DNA of 64,000 nt, from contig CAZEGF010000023.1 of NCBI GenBank assembly GCA_964511965.1, forward strand, positions 62,001 to 126,000, read 5' to 3'. The notes beneath the pieces are model-generated. The model worked only from the letters and a program-made list of their open reading frames with translations. It searched no databases and had not been told where the DNA came from. The translations under genes were made by a program, and so were the position numbers. How positions within the stretch are numbered: position 1 is the stretch's first letter; each line of letters starts with the position of its first letter. This DNA comes from JAUSNA01 sp964511965 (GTDB lineage: Bacteria > Patescibacteriota > Microgenomatia > Levybacterales > GWA1-39-11). Shown here in pieces: positions 26,474-36,019 of the stretch.

Positions 26474-27055
26474 ATGAAGCTTTTGGCAAATATCGTAGCT
26501 TACACTTTGCATCCTGTAACTCTCACAATACCAGCTGTTTTTTTGATTGTTTTTATCTCTACTCATAACGCAAATCTTGCTTTCTATTGGACTTTTGTCT
26601 CATTAGTATTTACAGGAGTAATTTCCACTTTTGTTTTGTTTGGTGTGAAAAAAGGATTTTTTAATAACATTGACGTTTCAAATAGAAAACAAAGAATTAT
26701 CCTTTATCCGGTCGTGATTATAGTTGTGTTGTTGTTTGGCTTTATTGTTTATTCTCTCAATGGACCCAGATTGTTAGTATATGCGAGTTGTATGTTTGTT
26801 GCAGCTTTAATACTTTTTGATGTTGTTAATACGAAGATTAAAGCAAGCATTCATGTGGCATCTGTTGCATCACTTGTGACCGGGGTAGTCTATCATTATG
26901 GTGGAATTTCTTATCTTCTGATATTCTTAATTCCTCTTATGGCCTGGGCAAGAATCAAAGAAAAAAGACACACTCTTCGTGAAACTATTGTTGGGGGTAT
27001 TATGGGTACTGTATTTTCATTTATTGCTATTTATATAGTACAATTTATCCGATGA
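26474..27055 (+). CDS. PAP2-like polytopic membrane protein
   Basis: 193 aa with six hydrophobic helices. The layout and the positions KASIHVAS and ARIKEKRHTL resemble PAP2-type lipid phosphatases, where KxxxxxxRP, PSGH and SRxxxxxH are catalytic; here the RP and PSG elements are not evident, so activity is uncertain. It overlaps the undecaprenol/diacylglycerol kinase gene by 4 nt, which favours a role in recycling the lipid carrier. Confidence 0.5.
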   Translation: MKLLANIVAYTLHPVTLTIPAVFLIVFISTHNANLAFYWTFVSLVFTGVISTFVLFGVKKGFFNNIDVSNRKQRIILYPVVIIVVLLFGFIVYSLNGPRLLVYASCMFVAALILFDVVNTKIKASIHVASVASLVTGVVYHYGGISYLLIFLIPLMAWARIKEKRHTLRETIVGGIMGTVFSFIAIYIVQFIR

Positions 27056-27423
27056 ATATAAAAAAATTTATCAGATCTTTTGGTTTTGCTATTGAGGGTT
27101 TGAAGTTGGCAGTAATGGTGGATCAGAATGTTAGATTTCATCTTATTGTCGGAATTTTGGTTTTTATAACCGCTATACTTTTGAAGGCCTCCAAATCGGA
27201 TCTTCTTTTCGTCATTTTTGCTATCTTTTTTGTTGTTATAACTGAAATGATAAATACAGCAATCGAGGAAATGACCAATCTGATATTGAAGGAACATAGT
27301 CAGGAAGCAAAGATCGCAAAAGATGTTGCTGCCGGTGCGGTTTTACTTGCTGCAACTTTTGCAGTAATCGTTGGATTTGCCGTACTCGTTCCAAAACTTC
27401 TAATTCTTTTCGCGAGTCTGTGA
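27052..27423 (+). CDS. dgkA: Diacylglycerol/undecaprenol kinase DgkA
   Basis: Small integral membrane kinase phosphorylating diacylglycerol or undecaprenol. 123 aa with three helices; the family motif EMINTAIEEMTNL is intact at about residues 64-76. It is coupled to the PAP2-like gene by an ATGA-type overlap. The last codons (FASL and stop) overlap, in antisense, the tail of a decayed DUF3467 copy, so the C-terminus of this protein may have been reshaped by that duplication. Confidence 0.9.
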   Translation: MNIKKFIRSFGFAIEGLKLAVMVDQNVRFHLIVGILVFITAILLKASKSDLLFVIFAIFFVVITEMINTAIEEMTNLILKEHSQEAKIAKDVAAGAVLLAATFAVIVGFAVLVPKLLILFASL

Positions 27424-27480
27424 ATGTCAGTGTGTTAGAGCCAAAATTTCAGATAGTTTTTTACCTTTTGTGTTGTGAAG
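27400..27480 (-). pseudogene. Decayed duplicate of the DUF3467 gene tail
   Basis: On the minus strand the frame reads KKLSEILALTH, then TGA, then HSQTREKN and TAG. The intact gene 115 nt upstream ends KKLSEILALTHGHSQTREKN. The Gly codon GGA has become TGA. The DNA similarity continues into the 3' end of dgkA. The 5' part of the copy is not recognisable, so only the tail of a tandem duplicate survives. Confidence 0.75.
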
Positions 27481-27514
27481 ATAAACAAACAGGCAAAAAA
27501 GTCATTGCATGTAG

Positions 27515-27775
27515 TTAGTTCTTTTCTCTAGTCTGAGAATGTCCGTGTGTTAGAGCTAGTATTTCGGACAGCTTTTTTACAAATTTGTGTGCGTGATCAC
27601 GGCTCATGCCAATACGTGACACAACTTGAAGTTGGTTGGAATTTCCTACTTTTTGACAAATATCAAAAGTTACTCCGTCGTCATTCACATTCATAAATAT
27701 AGTATCCGTATAAAGAATATTTACTTTCTCAGGATTTAAATTTATTTGAAATTGTTGATCGTCTTTTGTTGCCAT
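27515..27775 (-). CDS. DUF3467-like protein
   Basis: 86 aa from the ATG at 27775. The pattern of an N-terminal strand pair (EKVNILYTDTIFMNV), an inner turn and a final MSRDHAHKFVKKLSEIL helix matches DUF3467, small proteins of unknown role. A strong GGGGG(TG) Shine-Dalgarno lies just before this ATG, one of the few in the window, which decides against the GTG two codons earlier. It follows the tRNA-binding protein gene by 11 nt, probably in one unit. Confidence 0.7.
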   Translation of the reverse strand: MATKDDQQFQINLNPEKVNILYTDTIFMNVNDDGVTFDICQKVGNSNQLQVVSRIGMSRDHAHKFVKKLSEILALTHGHSQTREKN

Positions 27776-27786
27776 GTACACCCCCT

Positions 27787-28110
27787 TTACCTAATAGAAC
27801 TACCTGCCTCCACCTCTTTAATTGGCGAAATAAGTGTTATATTTTCAAGATCATCACCTGTTGCGAGTATCATACCTTGGCTTTCTTCTCCCATCATCAT
27901 TCTTGGCTCTAAATTAACAATTGCTACAAGCTCACGTCCAACAATGTCCTCAGGTGTATAGCTTTTCCCAATTCCCGAAAGTATTTGTCTTTCTTCGTTT
28001 CCGATATTAACTTTCAAACGCAACAATTTTTCAGACCCATCCATTCTTGTTGCTTCAAGTACTTTAACAATTTTTATATCAAGTTTTGCAAAATCGTCAA
28101 TTGTAGCCAT
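27787..28110 (-). CDS. tRNA-binding domain protein (MetRS C-terminal/Trbp111 type)
   Basis: 107 aa, a free-standing EMAPII-like OB fold. Sequence elements are DFAKLDIKIVKVLEATR, RQILSGIGKSYTPEDIVG and the typical NLEPRMMMGEESQGM. In many bacteria this domain forms the C-terminus of MetRS; alone it acts as a dimeric structure-specific tRNA-binding protein or as the separate MetRS beta part. No metG lies in the window. It is the leading gene of a two-gene unit with the DUF3467-like gene. Confidence 0.88.
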   Translation of the reverse strand: MATIDDFAKLDIKIVKVLEATRMDGSEKLLRLKVNIGNEERQILSGIGKSYTPEDIVGRELVAIVNLEPRMMMGEESQGMILATGDDLENITLISPIKEVEAGSSIR

Positions 28111-28146
28111 GGTGTAATGTTATGCTATAGCTCGCAAGTACTAAAG

Positions 28147-29592
28147 TCAAGTTTTGGAGTAGACAAAGAAATCCCCAATTTGAGAATGGAGTAAATAATG
28201 AGTTCTGACATATGTGCCAATTGGACTGGTATCTTTGGGTGAAGTAAGTAAAACCACTTTAACATCTTTTGCTATTAAATTGTAAATAACAGTTTCCTCA
28301 TACATTTTTGACGGAATAAATCCGGGAAAATCATAAGCGGTTGGATTTTTTCTTTCTAGTGTGAAATATAAAAGTGGTGAATAGGAATTAATAAAAATAT
28401 AGTCGTCTTTTTTAGTATGTTTATCAATCAGATCTTGAAGGGCATATTGAGCAGATGAAAATTGAGGATTTGTAAAGACTTTTAGTCTACCTCCGATATA
28501 CTGGTTATTTTCCGCAAGTATTCTGTCCCAACGGTAGTACCCACGAAATAATGCACTATGAAACCCAACAACTATAAGAAGTATAAAGAGGGAATAGATT
28601 GTAAGCTTGTTAAGAGTAGTTGGAAATTGATTTGCAATTATTATAAGTGGGATACCACAAAGGCTTAATATTGGGATGACGTGCACATAATCAGTTGTTG
28701 GTCGTATACCTACGAATAGAAATAGAGCAACAGTGAGTGGAATAAAAAGCAAATAATATCTTTTTCTATATAGTAGCAGTAAAGTGGCAATAGCGGAAAG
28801 ATAGAGGGGGGAGAAGTAAAGAAGTGATCTTGACGCAACTTTTATTGGAGTATCATTGTAAAAAAGAGGCGTTGTAATGTCATTGTTGAGTAGTACCTTT
28901 CTTATAGTAAATTCATAAAAATCAGAGATAAAAGCACCAACTGAGTTTGTTAAAAGTAAGTAAATTCCAAACAAAATTACACCCCATAATAGACCATAAA
29001 TTGCATAAAGAATATGATTTTTTTTAAATTCTTTCGATGTGATCAGTGCGAATAGAACAGCAATAAAAATTATTCCAAAATTTTGTTTGAACAAAAAAAC
29101 GAGAAATGATAAGAATCCTGCTGCAAACGGGACCCAGGAAATTGTTTTTGTGGCATTTTTTGACAGTATGTAAATAGTAAGCATCGAGACTGGAATGACA
29201 AACATTACTGGCCATGCAAAATTAATATGCGTCGGCCCCCATGCAAGATACATGGAAACACACACATATCCATAGACATCACGCTTTGTAATTTGTTTTG
29301 CAATCAAAAAAATAAGTATGGCGCTAATAAGGCTTACTAAGATCATGAGCAATCTTGATGCAAGTACTGAGTGCCCAAAGATACTAAAAAAAAGACTTAC
29401 CAAAAAAACACTTCCAGGGGTATAACTGAAGTGGAAATCTTTGTATATCGTTTCACCACTTAAAATTTTTTGAGCACTATTAAGAACGTATCCTTCGTCG
29501 TGAACTATTACACCTCTTGTATGGAAAAAAATCAAAAGAAGAAGAACAAAAAGGAAAAAATACAACGGAACTGATAACTTCATCCTGCCCAT
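28147..29592 (-). CDS. GT39-like polytopic membrane glycosyltransferase
   Basis: 481 aa with about 12 helices. The first external loop has the acidic VHDEG motif near residue 31 expected of GT-C enzymes that use polyprenyl-phosphate sugars, followed by YTPGSVFL. A short soluble tail follows the last helix. TATAAT (29604-29609, minus strand) is 11 nt before the ATG. Acceptor unknown. Confidence 0.7.
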   Translation of the reverse strand: MGRMKLSVPLYFFLFVLLLLIFFHTRGVIVHDEGYVLNSAQKILSGETIYKDFHFSYTPGSVFLVSLFFSIFGHSVLASRLLMILVSLISAILIFLIAKQITKRDVYGYVCVSMYLAWGPTHINFAWPVMFVIPVSMLTIYILSKNATKTISWVPFAAGFLSFLVFLFKQNFGIIFIAVLFALITSKEFKKNHILYAIYGLLWGVILFGIYLLLTNSVGAFISDFYEFTIRKVLLNNDITTPLFYNDTPIKVASRSLLYFSPLYLSAIATLLLLYRKRYYLLFIPLTVALFLFVGIRPTTDYVHVIPILSLCGIPLIIIANQFPTTLNKLTIYSLFILLIVVGFHSALFRGYYRWDRILAENNQYIGGRLKVFTNPQFSSAQYALQDLIDKHTKKDDYIFINSYSPLLYFTLERKNPTAYDFPGFIPSKMYEETVIYNLIAKDVKVVLLTSPKDTSPIGTYVRTHYLLHSQIGDFFVYSKT

Positions 29593-29681
29593 GAATTCAA
29601 CTCATTATAGCAAATATGAATAGTTTGATATATATGCAAATGATATATAAGTCACGTATAATTAAAACTTACTTAAAATTT

Positions 29682-30884
29682 ATGATTAGAAAACAAATTC
29701 AAAAACTTTCAGAGAATAGAAATCTTGCAATTATTGCCGTTATTGCAGTAGTTAATGCATTGGGTTACGGAATTATTATTCCAATCCTTTACTCGTATTC
29801 AAGAAAATTTGGATTATCTGACTTTCAGAATGGACTCCTTTTTGCTTTGTTTTCTCTTTGTTCTTTTTTATCAACTCCACTTATTGGGAGATTATCCGAT
29901 AAATATGGTAGAAAACCTTTATTGGTAATTTCTATTACAGGTACAGCAATTTCTTTTATTATTGCAGCATTTGCTCCAAGTGCAATTTTTCTTTTCCTAG
30001 CAAGAGCTTTGGATGGTATAACAGCGGGTAATATTCCTGTTGCTTCTGCGGTTATTTCAGATACAACTCCACCACAGGATCGTGCTAGAGGATTTGGAAT
30101 AATTGGTGCCTCATTTGGTTTTGGATTTCTATTCGGTCCGGCAATTTCTGCAGCAACTGTACAGTTCGGACTCAATGCGCCTTTTTTAATCGCGGCTGCT
30201 ATTTCCATAATTGCTGTCTTGTTGACAGTATTTTTCTTGCCCGAAACAAACCAACATATTGGACAAGTTCAAAAAGGTAAAATATTTGATATTCCAAAAC
30301 TTGTAAATTCTGTGTTTGACCCTAATGTAGGCAGAACTTTATTGATTTCTCTTATCTATAATTTTGCTTTTGCTATGTTTATATTTGCTTATCAACCATT
30401 TTTTGTAAAAGTTCTCCATCTTAATCCTGGACAGATCGCGTTACTTTTTATTCAATTCGGGATTGTAGGACTGATCATGCAGGTTTTTGTTATCCAAAAG
30501 ATTGTACGTAAATTTGGTGAGAAGAAAGTTTTTATGGTCGCTCTTCTAATAGGTTCCATATCATATTTTCTTTTGTTTTTTGTAAATACATTAGTTTTAT
30601 TTGTAGCATTAGCTTTTGTTACAAGTGCGGCGAATTCATTTGTTGGTCCCCTGATTCAGACAATTCTTTCAAAAGAAACTGATGAAAGATCCCAAGGCTC
30701 AATTCAAGGATTAAACGCCTCCTATGTCAGTATTGGAAGTATTTTCGGTCCAATAGTTGCAGGTATTCTGGCAACATTCATTCTTCCTCTGCCTTTCTTT
30801 GCAGGATCGATAGTTTTATTCCTTTGTTTTGTATTGTCTTTTGGAATAGTACTAAGCAATCGTCATCTCCAGCACGCCTTTTAA
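29682..30884 (+). CDS. Major facilitator superfamily transporter
   Basis: 400 aa with 12 helices from the ATG at 29682. The loop 2-3 MFS signature reads GRLSDKYGRKP. The overall pattern (IIPILYSYS, then FLFLARALDGITAGNIPVAS) fits the TetA/DHA1 proton-antiport drug-efflux group. The open frame extends 22 codons further to an ATG at 29616, but those residues precede the first helix and look unlike family N-termini. Substrate not predictable. Confidence 0.85.
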   Translation: MIRKQIQKLSENRNLAIIAVIAVVNALGYGIIIPILYSYSRKFGLSDFQNGLLFALFSLCSFLSTPLIGRLSDKYGRKPLLVISITGTAISFIIAAFAPSAIFLFLARALDGITAGNIPVASAVISDTTPPQDRARGFGIIGASFGFGFLFGPAISAATVQFGLNAPFLIAAAISIIAVLLTVFFLPETNQHIGQVQKGKIFDIPKLVNSVFDPNVGRTLLISLIYNFAFAMFIFAYQPFFVKVLHLNPGQIALLFIQFGIVGLIMQVFVIQKIVRKFGEKKVFMVALLIGSISYFLLFFVNTLVLFVALAFVTSAANSFVGPLIQTILSKETDERSQGSIQGLNASYVSIGSIFGPIVAGILATFILPLPFFAGSIVLFLCFVLSFGIVLSNRHLQHAF

Positions 30885-30887
30885 GAA

Positions 30888-32213
30888 TCAAAGCGGGTGA
30901 ATATACCTGTAGGTTATAAGAATAGTAAGAAATATCAGAAAGTAGAACCAAGAGTTTGACAGGAAAACAAATAGTTTGTTTTTTTTAAGTATTGATGAAA
31001 GTAATAAGGGCACAAAAAATAATAGCAAAATTAGACGGAAAGTAGGTGAACTCAAACCATATTTTGCTTCAATACGATATTGTGTTGCAAACATTCCGAT
31101 AAAAAGTGTGGCAACGAATATATACCAGTTTTTATTTTTTATTCCATCGACTAAGAGATTGGAAGTGAAAATTGCAAAGAAAGGAAAAAGCGGAATCATG
31201 TACCATCCCATTTCAGCTTTACTTGTTAGAAAAAACATGCACAAGAATAAATATAGGAATGATGGAATCAAAAGAAATTTGTTTTTTTCAAAATTTATGA
31301 AAGAAGCAAAAAAGCTTACAAACCCCAGTAAATACCACCCATCCAAATATTTTTTATTTACGGATATTGGATTGAAAAATAACATATACAACGTATTAGG
31401 ACCAATTTCTCTTGATGATTGGACAAATACGATTTGCTTAAATAATTCCCAGTTGTAGATGTATCCATAAAGCAAGTAAAGCAAACCAAAAACAATAAAA
31501 ATAAAACTTAAAAGTATAAGTTTTCTATAACTAACTTTTTGCATTAAAAGAAGACAAAATGAGGAAATAAAAACAACTATCCCTAACTCCTTTACCCATA
31601 AACTCAAACCAGCTATAAGGCCGAGTGAAATGATGAGTTTATATGAAACTCTTTTTTTTACCGATGAAATTAAAAGAATAGAACCTAACAGTAAGGGTGT
31701 GAATAAATTCTCGGCAAAGACTGTTCTTGTTTCTATGACAAATATCGTTGCTGTTGAATAGATTAGAAGAGCCCAGAGAGCCGTTTTCTTTCCATATAAT
31801 TTTAATGCGAGCAAATAAACCAGAAGAGATGTCATCATACCTAAAAGGATAGGAACCTGGCGGATTGTTTTTAGTGAAATTGCGTTAAAAGTTGTTTCTC
31901 CATTTATCATTGCCCAACCTCCAACTAAAATTCCGTAGAGAGGCGGGTGATCAAAATATGGAGTTACAATGGGGAAGTAGATGTGATTAATCGTTAACTT
32001 TGAGGTTTTGGCATATGATGAATATGCAGGAAAATAAGACCATGAAGTAGGTACTCCTTTCTCAAGTAGACTTAATCCCAAGAATGAATATGTATACTCA
32101 TCAGAAGAAGCACCTCTTGGTGGTTCATTTGTATAATTATTAATTCGAAGTAAAAGACCAATCAGTAAAATTAAAAGCAATAATAGATTAGATTTTATTA
32201 TTAAATTTTTCAC
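30888..32213 (-). CDS. GT39-like polytopic membrane glycosyltransferase
   Basis: 441 aa, about 11 helices. SSDEYTYSFLG near residue 38 supplies the acidic pair and FDHPPLYGILVGG follows, both standard GT39/ArnT-like features. Last gene of the leftward operon that starts at 38598; it overlaps the methyltransferase gene by 4 nt. Confidence 0.75.
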   Translation of the reverse strand: MKNLIIKSNLLLLLILLIGLLLRINNYTNEPPRGASSDEYTYSFLGLSLLEKGVPTSWSYFPAYSSYAKTSKLTINHIYFPIVTPYFDHPPLYGILVGGWAMINGETTFNAISLKTIRQVPILLGMMTSLLVYLLALKLYGKKTALWALLIYSTATIFVIETRTVFAENLFTPLLLGSILLISSVKKRVSYKLIISLGLIAGLSLWVKELGIVVFISSFCLLLMQKVSYRKLILLSFIFIVFGLLYLLYGYIYNWELFKQIVFVQSSREIGPNTLYMLFFNPISVNKKYLDGWYLLGFVSFFASFINFEKNKFLLIPSFLYLFLCMFFLTSKAEMGWYMIPLFPFFAIFTSNLLVDGIKNKNWYIFVATLFIGMFATQYRIEAKYGLSSPTFRLILLLFFVPLLLSSILKKNKLFVFLSNSWFYFLIFLTILITYRYIHPL

Positions 32214-32707
32214 TTTATGTAAAGGTATACATCGCTTTTCATTTTTTCAATTTTCCAATTTTCAAATTGAAAATGATTGCTAACAATCCTAGTCCCCGGA
32301 CGCACTTCTTTTCTTAACTTATTTCCCAAATTTTTTGTCATATGCTTAGTACCCCAAATTGTAATATAGTCATATTTTGAAAAATCTGTTTGCCACATAT
32401 CTTTAAGTAGTATTTTAGTTTTTTTTGCTTTTCTAATTCTAATACTAAATTTTGAATATAAATAAAGAATAGGGTTTATTTCAACACCTGTTGCTATTAG
32501 TCCCATTTTTGCAGCTTTTATAACTATTCTCCCATCACCTGACCCAATATCAATAAGAGATTTTCCCTTTTTAACTTTTAAAAGCTCAAACATTGCATTT
32601 ATTCGTTTTTCACCTAGTCCGGCATAAGGGGCGCCAAAAATAAGTGAATAAGAAAGTAATAGAATTATGTATAGAAGAACGAGCAATATAAATATTTCAA
32701 AAATCAT
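32210..32707 (-). CDS. Membrane-anchored SAM-dependent methyltransferase, FAM173/ATPSCKMT-like
   Basis: 165 aa. One N-terminal helix (residues about 4-25), then a class I methyltransferase fold with LIDIGSGDGR (motif I) and ATGVEINP. Size, membrane anchor and GTRIVSNHF-type ending match FAM173-like protein-lysine methyltransferases. In eukaryotes these modify the ATP synthase c-subunit; the bacterial target is unknown. It is coupled by 4-nt overlaps to the genes on both sides. Its end contains an AT-rich period-8 stretch. Confidence 0.75.
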   Translation of the reverse strand: MIFEIFILLVLLYIILLLSYSLIFGAPYAGLGEKRINAMFELLKVKKGKSLIDIGSGDGRIVIKAAKMGLIATGVEINPILYLYSKFSIRIRKAKKTKILLKDMWQTDFSKYDYITIWGTKHMTKNLGNKLRKEVRPGTRIVSNHFQFENWKIEKMKSDVYLYIK

Positions 32708-33033
32708 AATTTACAATCACATTTTTTATTTTTAAGTATTTCAATTTGTTCTTTTGGAGTGTGAACAAACTCAGTTTGAATTTTTTTACCTTTTGCTAGT
32801 CTTACATCAAGATCACTATGATGTTTGTACCCACGATTCATCATTTCCTGAACTAATAAATTGTGTCTTATATATAATGCTTTTAATTTTCCGACCCATC
32901 TTAATGTTTCGGGATGCTTACTGTACCCCTTTTTGTTTTGCGTAATAATAGTCCAAAGGGCGTGAAGCTCTCGATGTTCACCCAATAAGTGTTTCCTACA
33001 TAGTATTTCCGGTGGAAGATCCCAAATTCTCAT
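32704..33033 (-). CDS. Pyrimidine dimer DNA glycosylase, T4 endonuclease V (DenV)-like
   Basis: 109 aa. MRIWDLPPEILCRKHLLGEHRELH aligns with the N-terminus of T4 DenV (shown here in part): E22 in EHRELH matches catalytic Glu23 of the phage enzyme, and the Arg before it is kept. The phage nucleophile is the alpha-amine of Thr2 exposed after Met removal; here Met1 aligns with Thr2, and since Arg follows, Met would be retained and provide the amine. The role is excision of UV pyrimidine dimers. It sits unexpectedly inside a glycosyltransferase operon. Confidence 0.75.
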   Translation of the reverse strand: MRIWDLPPEILCRKHLLGEHRELHALWTIITQNKKGYSKHPETLRWVGKLKALYIRHNLLVQEMMNRGYKHHSDLDVRLAKGKKIQTEFVHTPKEQIEILKNKKCDCKL

Positions 33034-33041
33034 ATTTCAAA

Positions 33042-34457
33042 TTACCAAAATGTTACCCAATATTCGTTAATAGTCAGTACTAACAATAATTGAAGAATAA
33101 GTATAGCTATAAATTGATAGGAAGAAAACTTATTATTAGTAATGAAATTTACCAAAGGTAGTAATAAAAACGGCACATATGGAATCCATATCCTTGCAAC
33201 TTCTCCTCTAACGGACCCTGAGAAATTTACAATGAATAGCATTAGTAAAAACGATACAAATAATATATCAATTTTTTTTCTTTGGTTAACTATCAAATAT
33301 ATAAAAGTGAGTGTTAATGGAATTCCCAAAAATATAAAGAAGTCATATAAATTGTAAAAAACCCACGTTAAATAGTGTCTATTCTCAGGTAGTCCTTGCA
33401 TAAGAACCGTAAACATTTTGATAGAGTCAAAACTAAAAAATATCCAAAGTATCATGGGCAAGATTAAATTTCCCAATAGAAAATATAATCCAAAATTAAG
33501 TATCAATTCCTTTTTGAAATTAAATTTTGAAATTAAATAAGATAAATGTATTAAAACCAAAGGAAGAAGAGAGATACTGAAGTAAACACCGACAGAAAAA
33601 ACAATACCCGACAGAAAGAATAATAATTTATTCTTTGTACCTATACCTTTTAAAAAAACAATAAAAGATAATAAGGGGAAAATTGATATGAAAGCATCGT
33701 TAATTGGTATAAAAAGTAAAACACTGGGAATAAATGAAAGCGCAACTTGTGTGCGAATTGCAATTTTAGAGTTGTAAAGTTTTTTTCCAATAAAATAGAC
33801 TAGAATTCCGGTTAATGAAACAAGAAGTGGAATTAAAATTATGGAGAAAAAAGTTCCTAACATTTCATTTGGCGAAAGATTAACCCATATCTGATTTATT
33901 AAATGAGTTGATGGGTTTACGTTTTTAACAAATACATTTAAAAAAGGAGTAAATTTAAAAAATTCATTAATCCAGTAAAAAAATAAGATTGCCAAAGGTG
34001 GATGTCCTTGAGCATGCATCGAAAATGACAAAACATTCGCATTATAGTTCTTCAAAAAGTCAGAAATAGAATTAATTTGCAAAGCAGTTGAAAAATATCC
34101 ATTAACATCGGGATTTATTATGCGGCTCAGTAACCCATTTATTCCGGCACGATTTGCAAATAATAATGCAAATTGGAAAAAAAAGGTTAATAAAGCAAAT
34201 ATAAAAACAAAAAAAGACTCATGTTTTGAAAACCACTTTTTTTTGGTTTCAATCTTGTAAAACAACAATAATATTAAACTTCCAACAAGAATAGGTAGCC
34301 AAATGTGTGGATAGGTATTTACAAAGTTATATTCCCATCGCCAGTCCGGAAAATAGGGGGCTGGTCCGCGTAAGTATGGACTAATGTCAAACGCTGCAGC
34401 TATGACAAATAATATAGTAAAGACAGAGGAAATAATAATAAATAATTTCGGCTTCAT
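33042..34457 (-). CDS. GT-C-like polytopic membrane protein
   Basis: 471 aa, about 12 helices. An acidic residue lies in the INPDVNGYF loop (residue about 118) and QGHPPLAILFFYW follows; both fit a GT-C glycosyltransferase although the DE/DD pair is not as clear as in its neighbours. Overlaps the next upstream gene by 4 nt within the leftward operon. Confidence 0.6.
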   Translation of the reverse strand: MKPKLFIIISSVFTILFVIAAAFDISPYLRGPAPYFPDWRWEYNFVNTYPHIWLPILVGSLILLLFYKIETKKKWFSKHESFFVFIFALLTFFFQFALLFANRAGINGLLSRIINPDVNGYFSTALQINSISDFLKNYNANVLSFSMHAQGHPPLAILFFYWINEFFKFTPFLNVFVKNVNPSTHLINQIWVNLSPNEMLGTFFSIILIPLLVSLTGILVYFIGKKLYNSKIAIRTQVALSFIPSVLLFIPINDAFISIFPLLSFIVFLKGIGTKNKLLFFLSGIVFSVGVYFSISLLPLVLIHLSYLISKFNFKKELILNFGLYFLLGNLILPMILWIFFSFDSIKMFTVLMQGLPENRHYLTWVFYNLYDFFIFLGIPLTLTFIYLIVNQRKKIDILFVSFLLMLFIVNFSGSVRGEVARIWIPYVPFLLLPLVNFITNNKFSSYQFIAILILQLLLVLTINEYWVTFW

Positions 34458-36019
34458 CTCATTTTTTTCTTGTAAATATATACAAGGGCTTCGTTTTCTG
34501 TAGTGACAGTAAATACGAGTGTGTAATTTTTATAAAAATCTGAAGGTATTTTTACGGATCTGGTTACAACAATATAGTCTGAATTGTTAGGTTTTTCGAT
34601 AAAGTCCGTTGTTTGATCTTGGCGGAGTCTGGGAAAAACGTATTTTGGTACAACTAATAGACCTACTTTTGATTTTTTTGCACCATGAGCTCTTAACCAG
34701 AGACCTGCTTCTCTTTGTCCCTCACCCCACCAAGAAAAATCTAGATTATTGTGAATTGCCCCGGATCTTCCAATGAATTGATTGTAATAATCCAGATAGT
34801 AGGGAAATGCTTTCGATTGCTCGTAAAACATAAATAATAATACCGGTATAAGTAGTAACAATTTATTCTTCCGCAAAAATTTTTTAAAACCTATGGTCGC
34901 AATTATCGCAATTGACGGATAAAGTATGACTACGTATCTTGTCCCTCCCAATTTAATACAAAAAATTGAATACAAAATTATTGTTAATCCTACCCACCAA
35001 AGCAATAAATAATTTTTATAATTCCTTTCCTTTAAGCAAACAAAAATACCAACAAAAAAAGCTGCAAGAAGTGGAATTGAGGTTGCAAGTAAGAAGTATT
35101 GCCAATAGTAAAATGAAAGTCCTACAAAACGATTTTGGTGATACGATAAACTATCCAGAAGATACTTTGGAAAACTATGCCACTGGGTAGGCCAAATTGC
35201 AATCCCGAGAAAAAAAGCTATAAGAGGAATTAAGAATAGCTTCCAATTAAATATTTTTTTGTTCTTTGTTTCAAGAAAATTAATTCCTAACCATCCTGCT
35301 AAAAATGGAAAAACAATTATATTGTTATATCTTGTCCAAAAGAATAAACCTGACAATATTCCTGTAACAATATATGGTAGTAACTTATTTGGTTTTTCCA
35401 AAAGTCTTTTAAAAACGATTATTAGTAGGCAAAAAAGAAATACTGATATTGATTCAAATGTAGCAAGTTGCCCCAGAAAAACAAAACGCGGTGTAAGAAG
35501 TAGAAATAATCCCGGCAGCAAGCTCCACCTTTTACTCATATAAATACCGGCAATCATAACCGTTAGCATTACGGCTAGTGAATTAAAAATTGCAGAAAGA
35601 ATACGGGCAAAAGTGTAGTCGTATGGAATAAGGTATGTGTTATAGCCAATTGTTGTGATGATGCTGTTGTCATTTAGAGTCCTATTATAATCAGCTTCCG
35701 TAATTGCCATCCCGGTAAATGCATTTTTTAAAAGTAAAGCTTGTGAAGACTGAGCATACCCATAAATATATTTAGCAACCATAGGGTGTTCTGTGGCAAC
35801 ATTCCAGTGTCCTTCTGAAAAATCTCCAACTGAGATCAGGTTCCATGCAAGATGACCATAGTCCAACTTATATTCCTCATCCCAAGTTCTACCGATTTGG
35901 TTGAGACCAATTAAGTGAACAATAAACGCAACAAGAAATATCAAGAAATAAAATAATTTTGGAGCAGTTTCGATAGAAGTAAATATTTTATTTAACTTTT
36001 TCATTATTATAAGTTTCAT
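34454..36019 (-). CDS. GT39-like polytopic membrane glycosyltransferase
   Basis: 521 aa, about 11 helices, with RTWDEEYKLDYG near residue 48 as the acidic loop motif and EHPMVAKYI following, and a soluble tail from about residue 415. Operon member; its start lies inside the end of the upstream gene by 32 nt. Confidence 0.72.
   Translation of the reverse strand: MKLIIMKKLNKIFTSIETAPKLFYFLIFLVAFIVHLIGLNQIGRTWDEEYKLDYGHLAWNLISVGDFSEGHWNVATEHPMVAKYIYGYAQSSQALLLKNAFTGMAITEADYNRTLNDNSIITTIGYNTYLIPYDYTFARILSAIFNSLAVMLTVMIAGIYMSKRWSLLPGLFLLLTPRFVFLGQLATFESISVFLFCLLIIVFKRLLEKPNKLLPYIVTGILSGLFFWTRYNNIIVFPFLAGWLGINFLETKNKKIFNWKLFLIPLIAFFLGIAIWPTQWHSFPKYLLDSLSYHQNRFVGLSFYYWQYFLLATSIPLLAAFFVGIFVCLKERNYKNYLLLWWVGLTIILYSIFCIKLGGTRYVVILYPSIAIIATIGFKKFLRKNKLLLLIPVLLFMFYEQSKAFPYYLDYYNQFIGRSGAIHNNLDFSWWGEGQREAGLWLRAHGAKKSKVGLLVVPKYVFPRLRQDQTTDFIEKPNNSDYIVVTRSVKIPSDFYKNYTLVFTVTTENEALVYIYKKKMR

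Noticed and set aside
27400..27480. UGA read as glycine (the Gracilibacteria/SR1 code), since TGA replaces a Gly codon in the DUF3467 remnant
   Set aside because: secD, secF and the UXS-like gene end at TGA exactly where their families end, and long genes contain no internal TGA. The remnant is decay, not recoding.
29616..29681. Upstream start of the MFS transporter at 29616
   Set aside because: The extra 22 residues do not resemble MFS N-termini; the ATG at 29682 gives a normal first helix.
32240..32275. AT-rich period-8 stretch in the methyltransferase gene as a fifth heptamer array
   Set aside because: The period is 8 with mismatches and it encodes plausible family sequence; not counted with the period-7 set.
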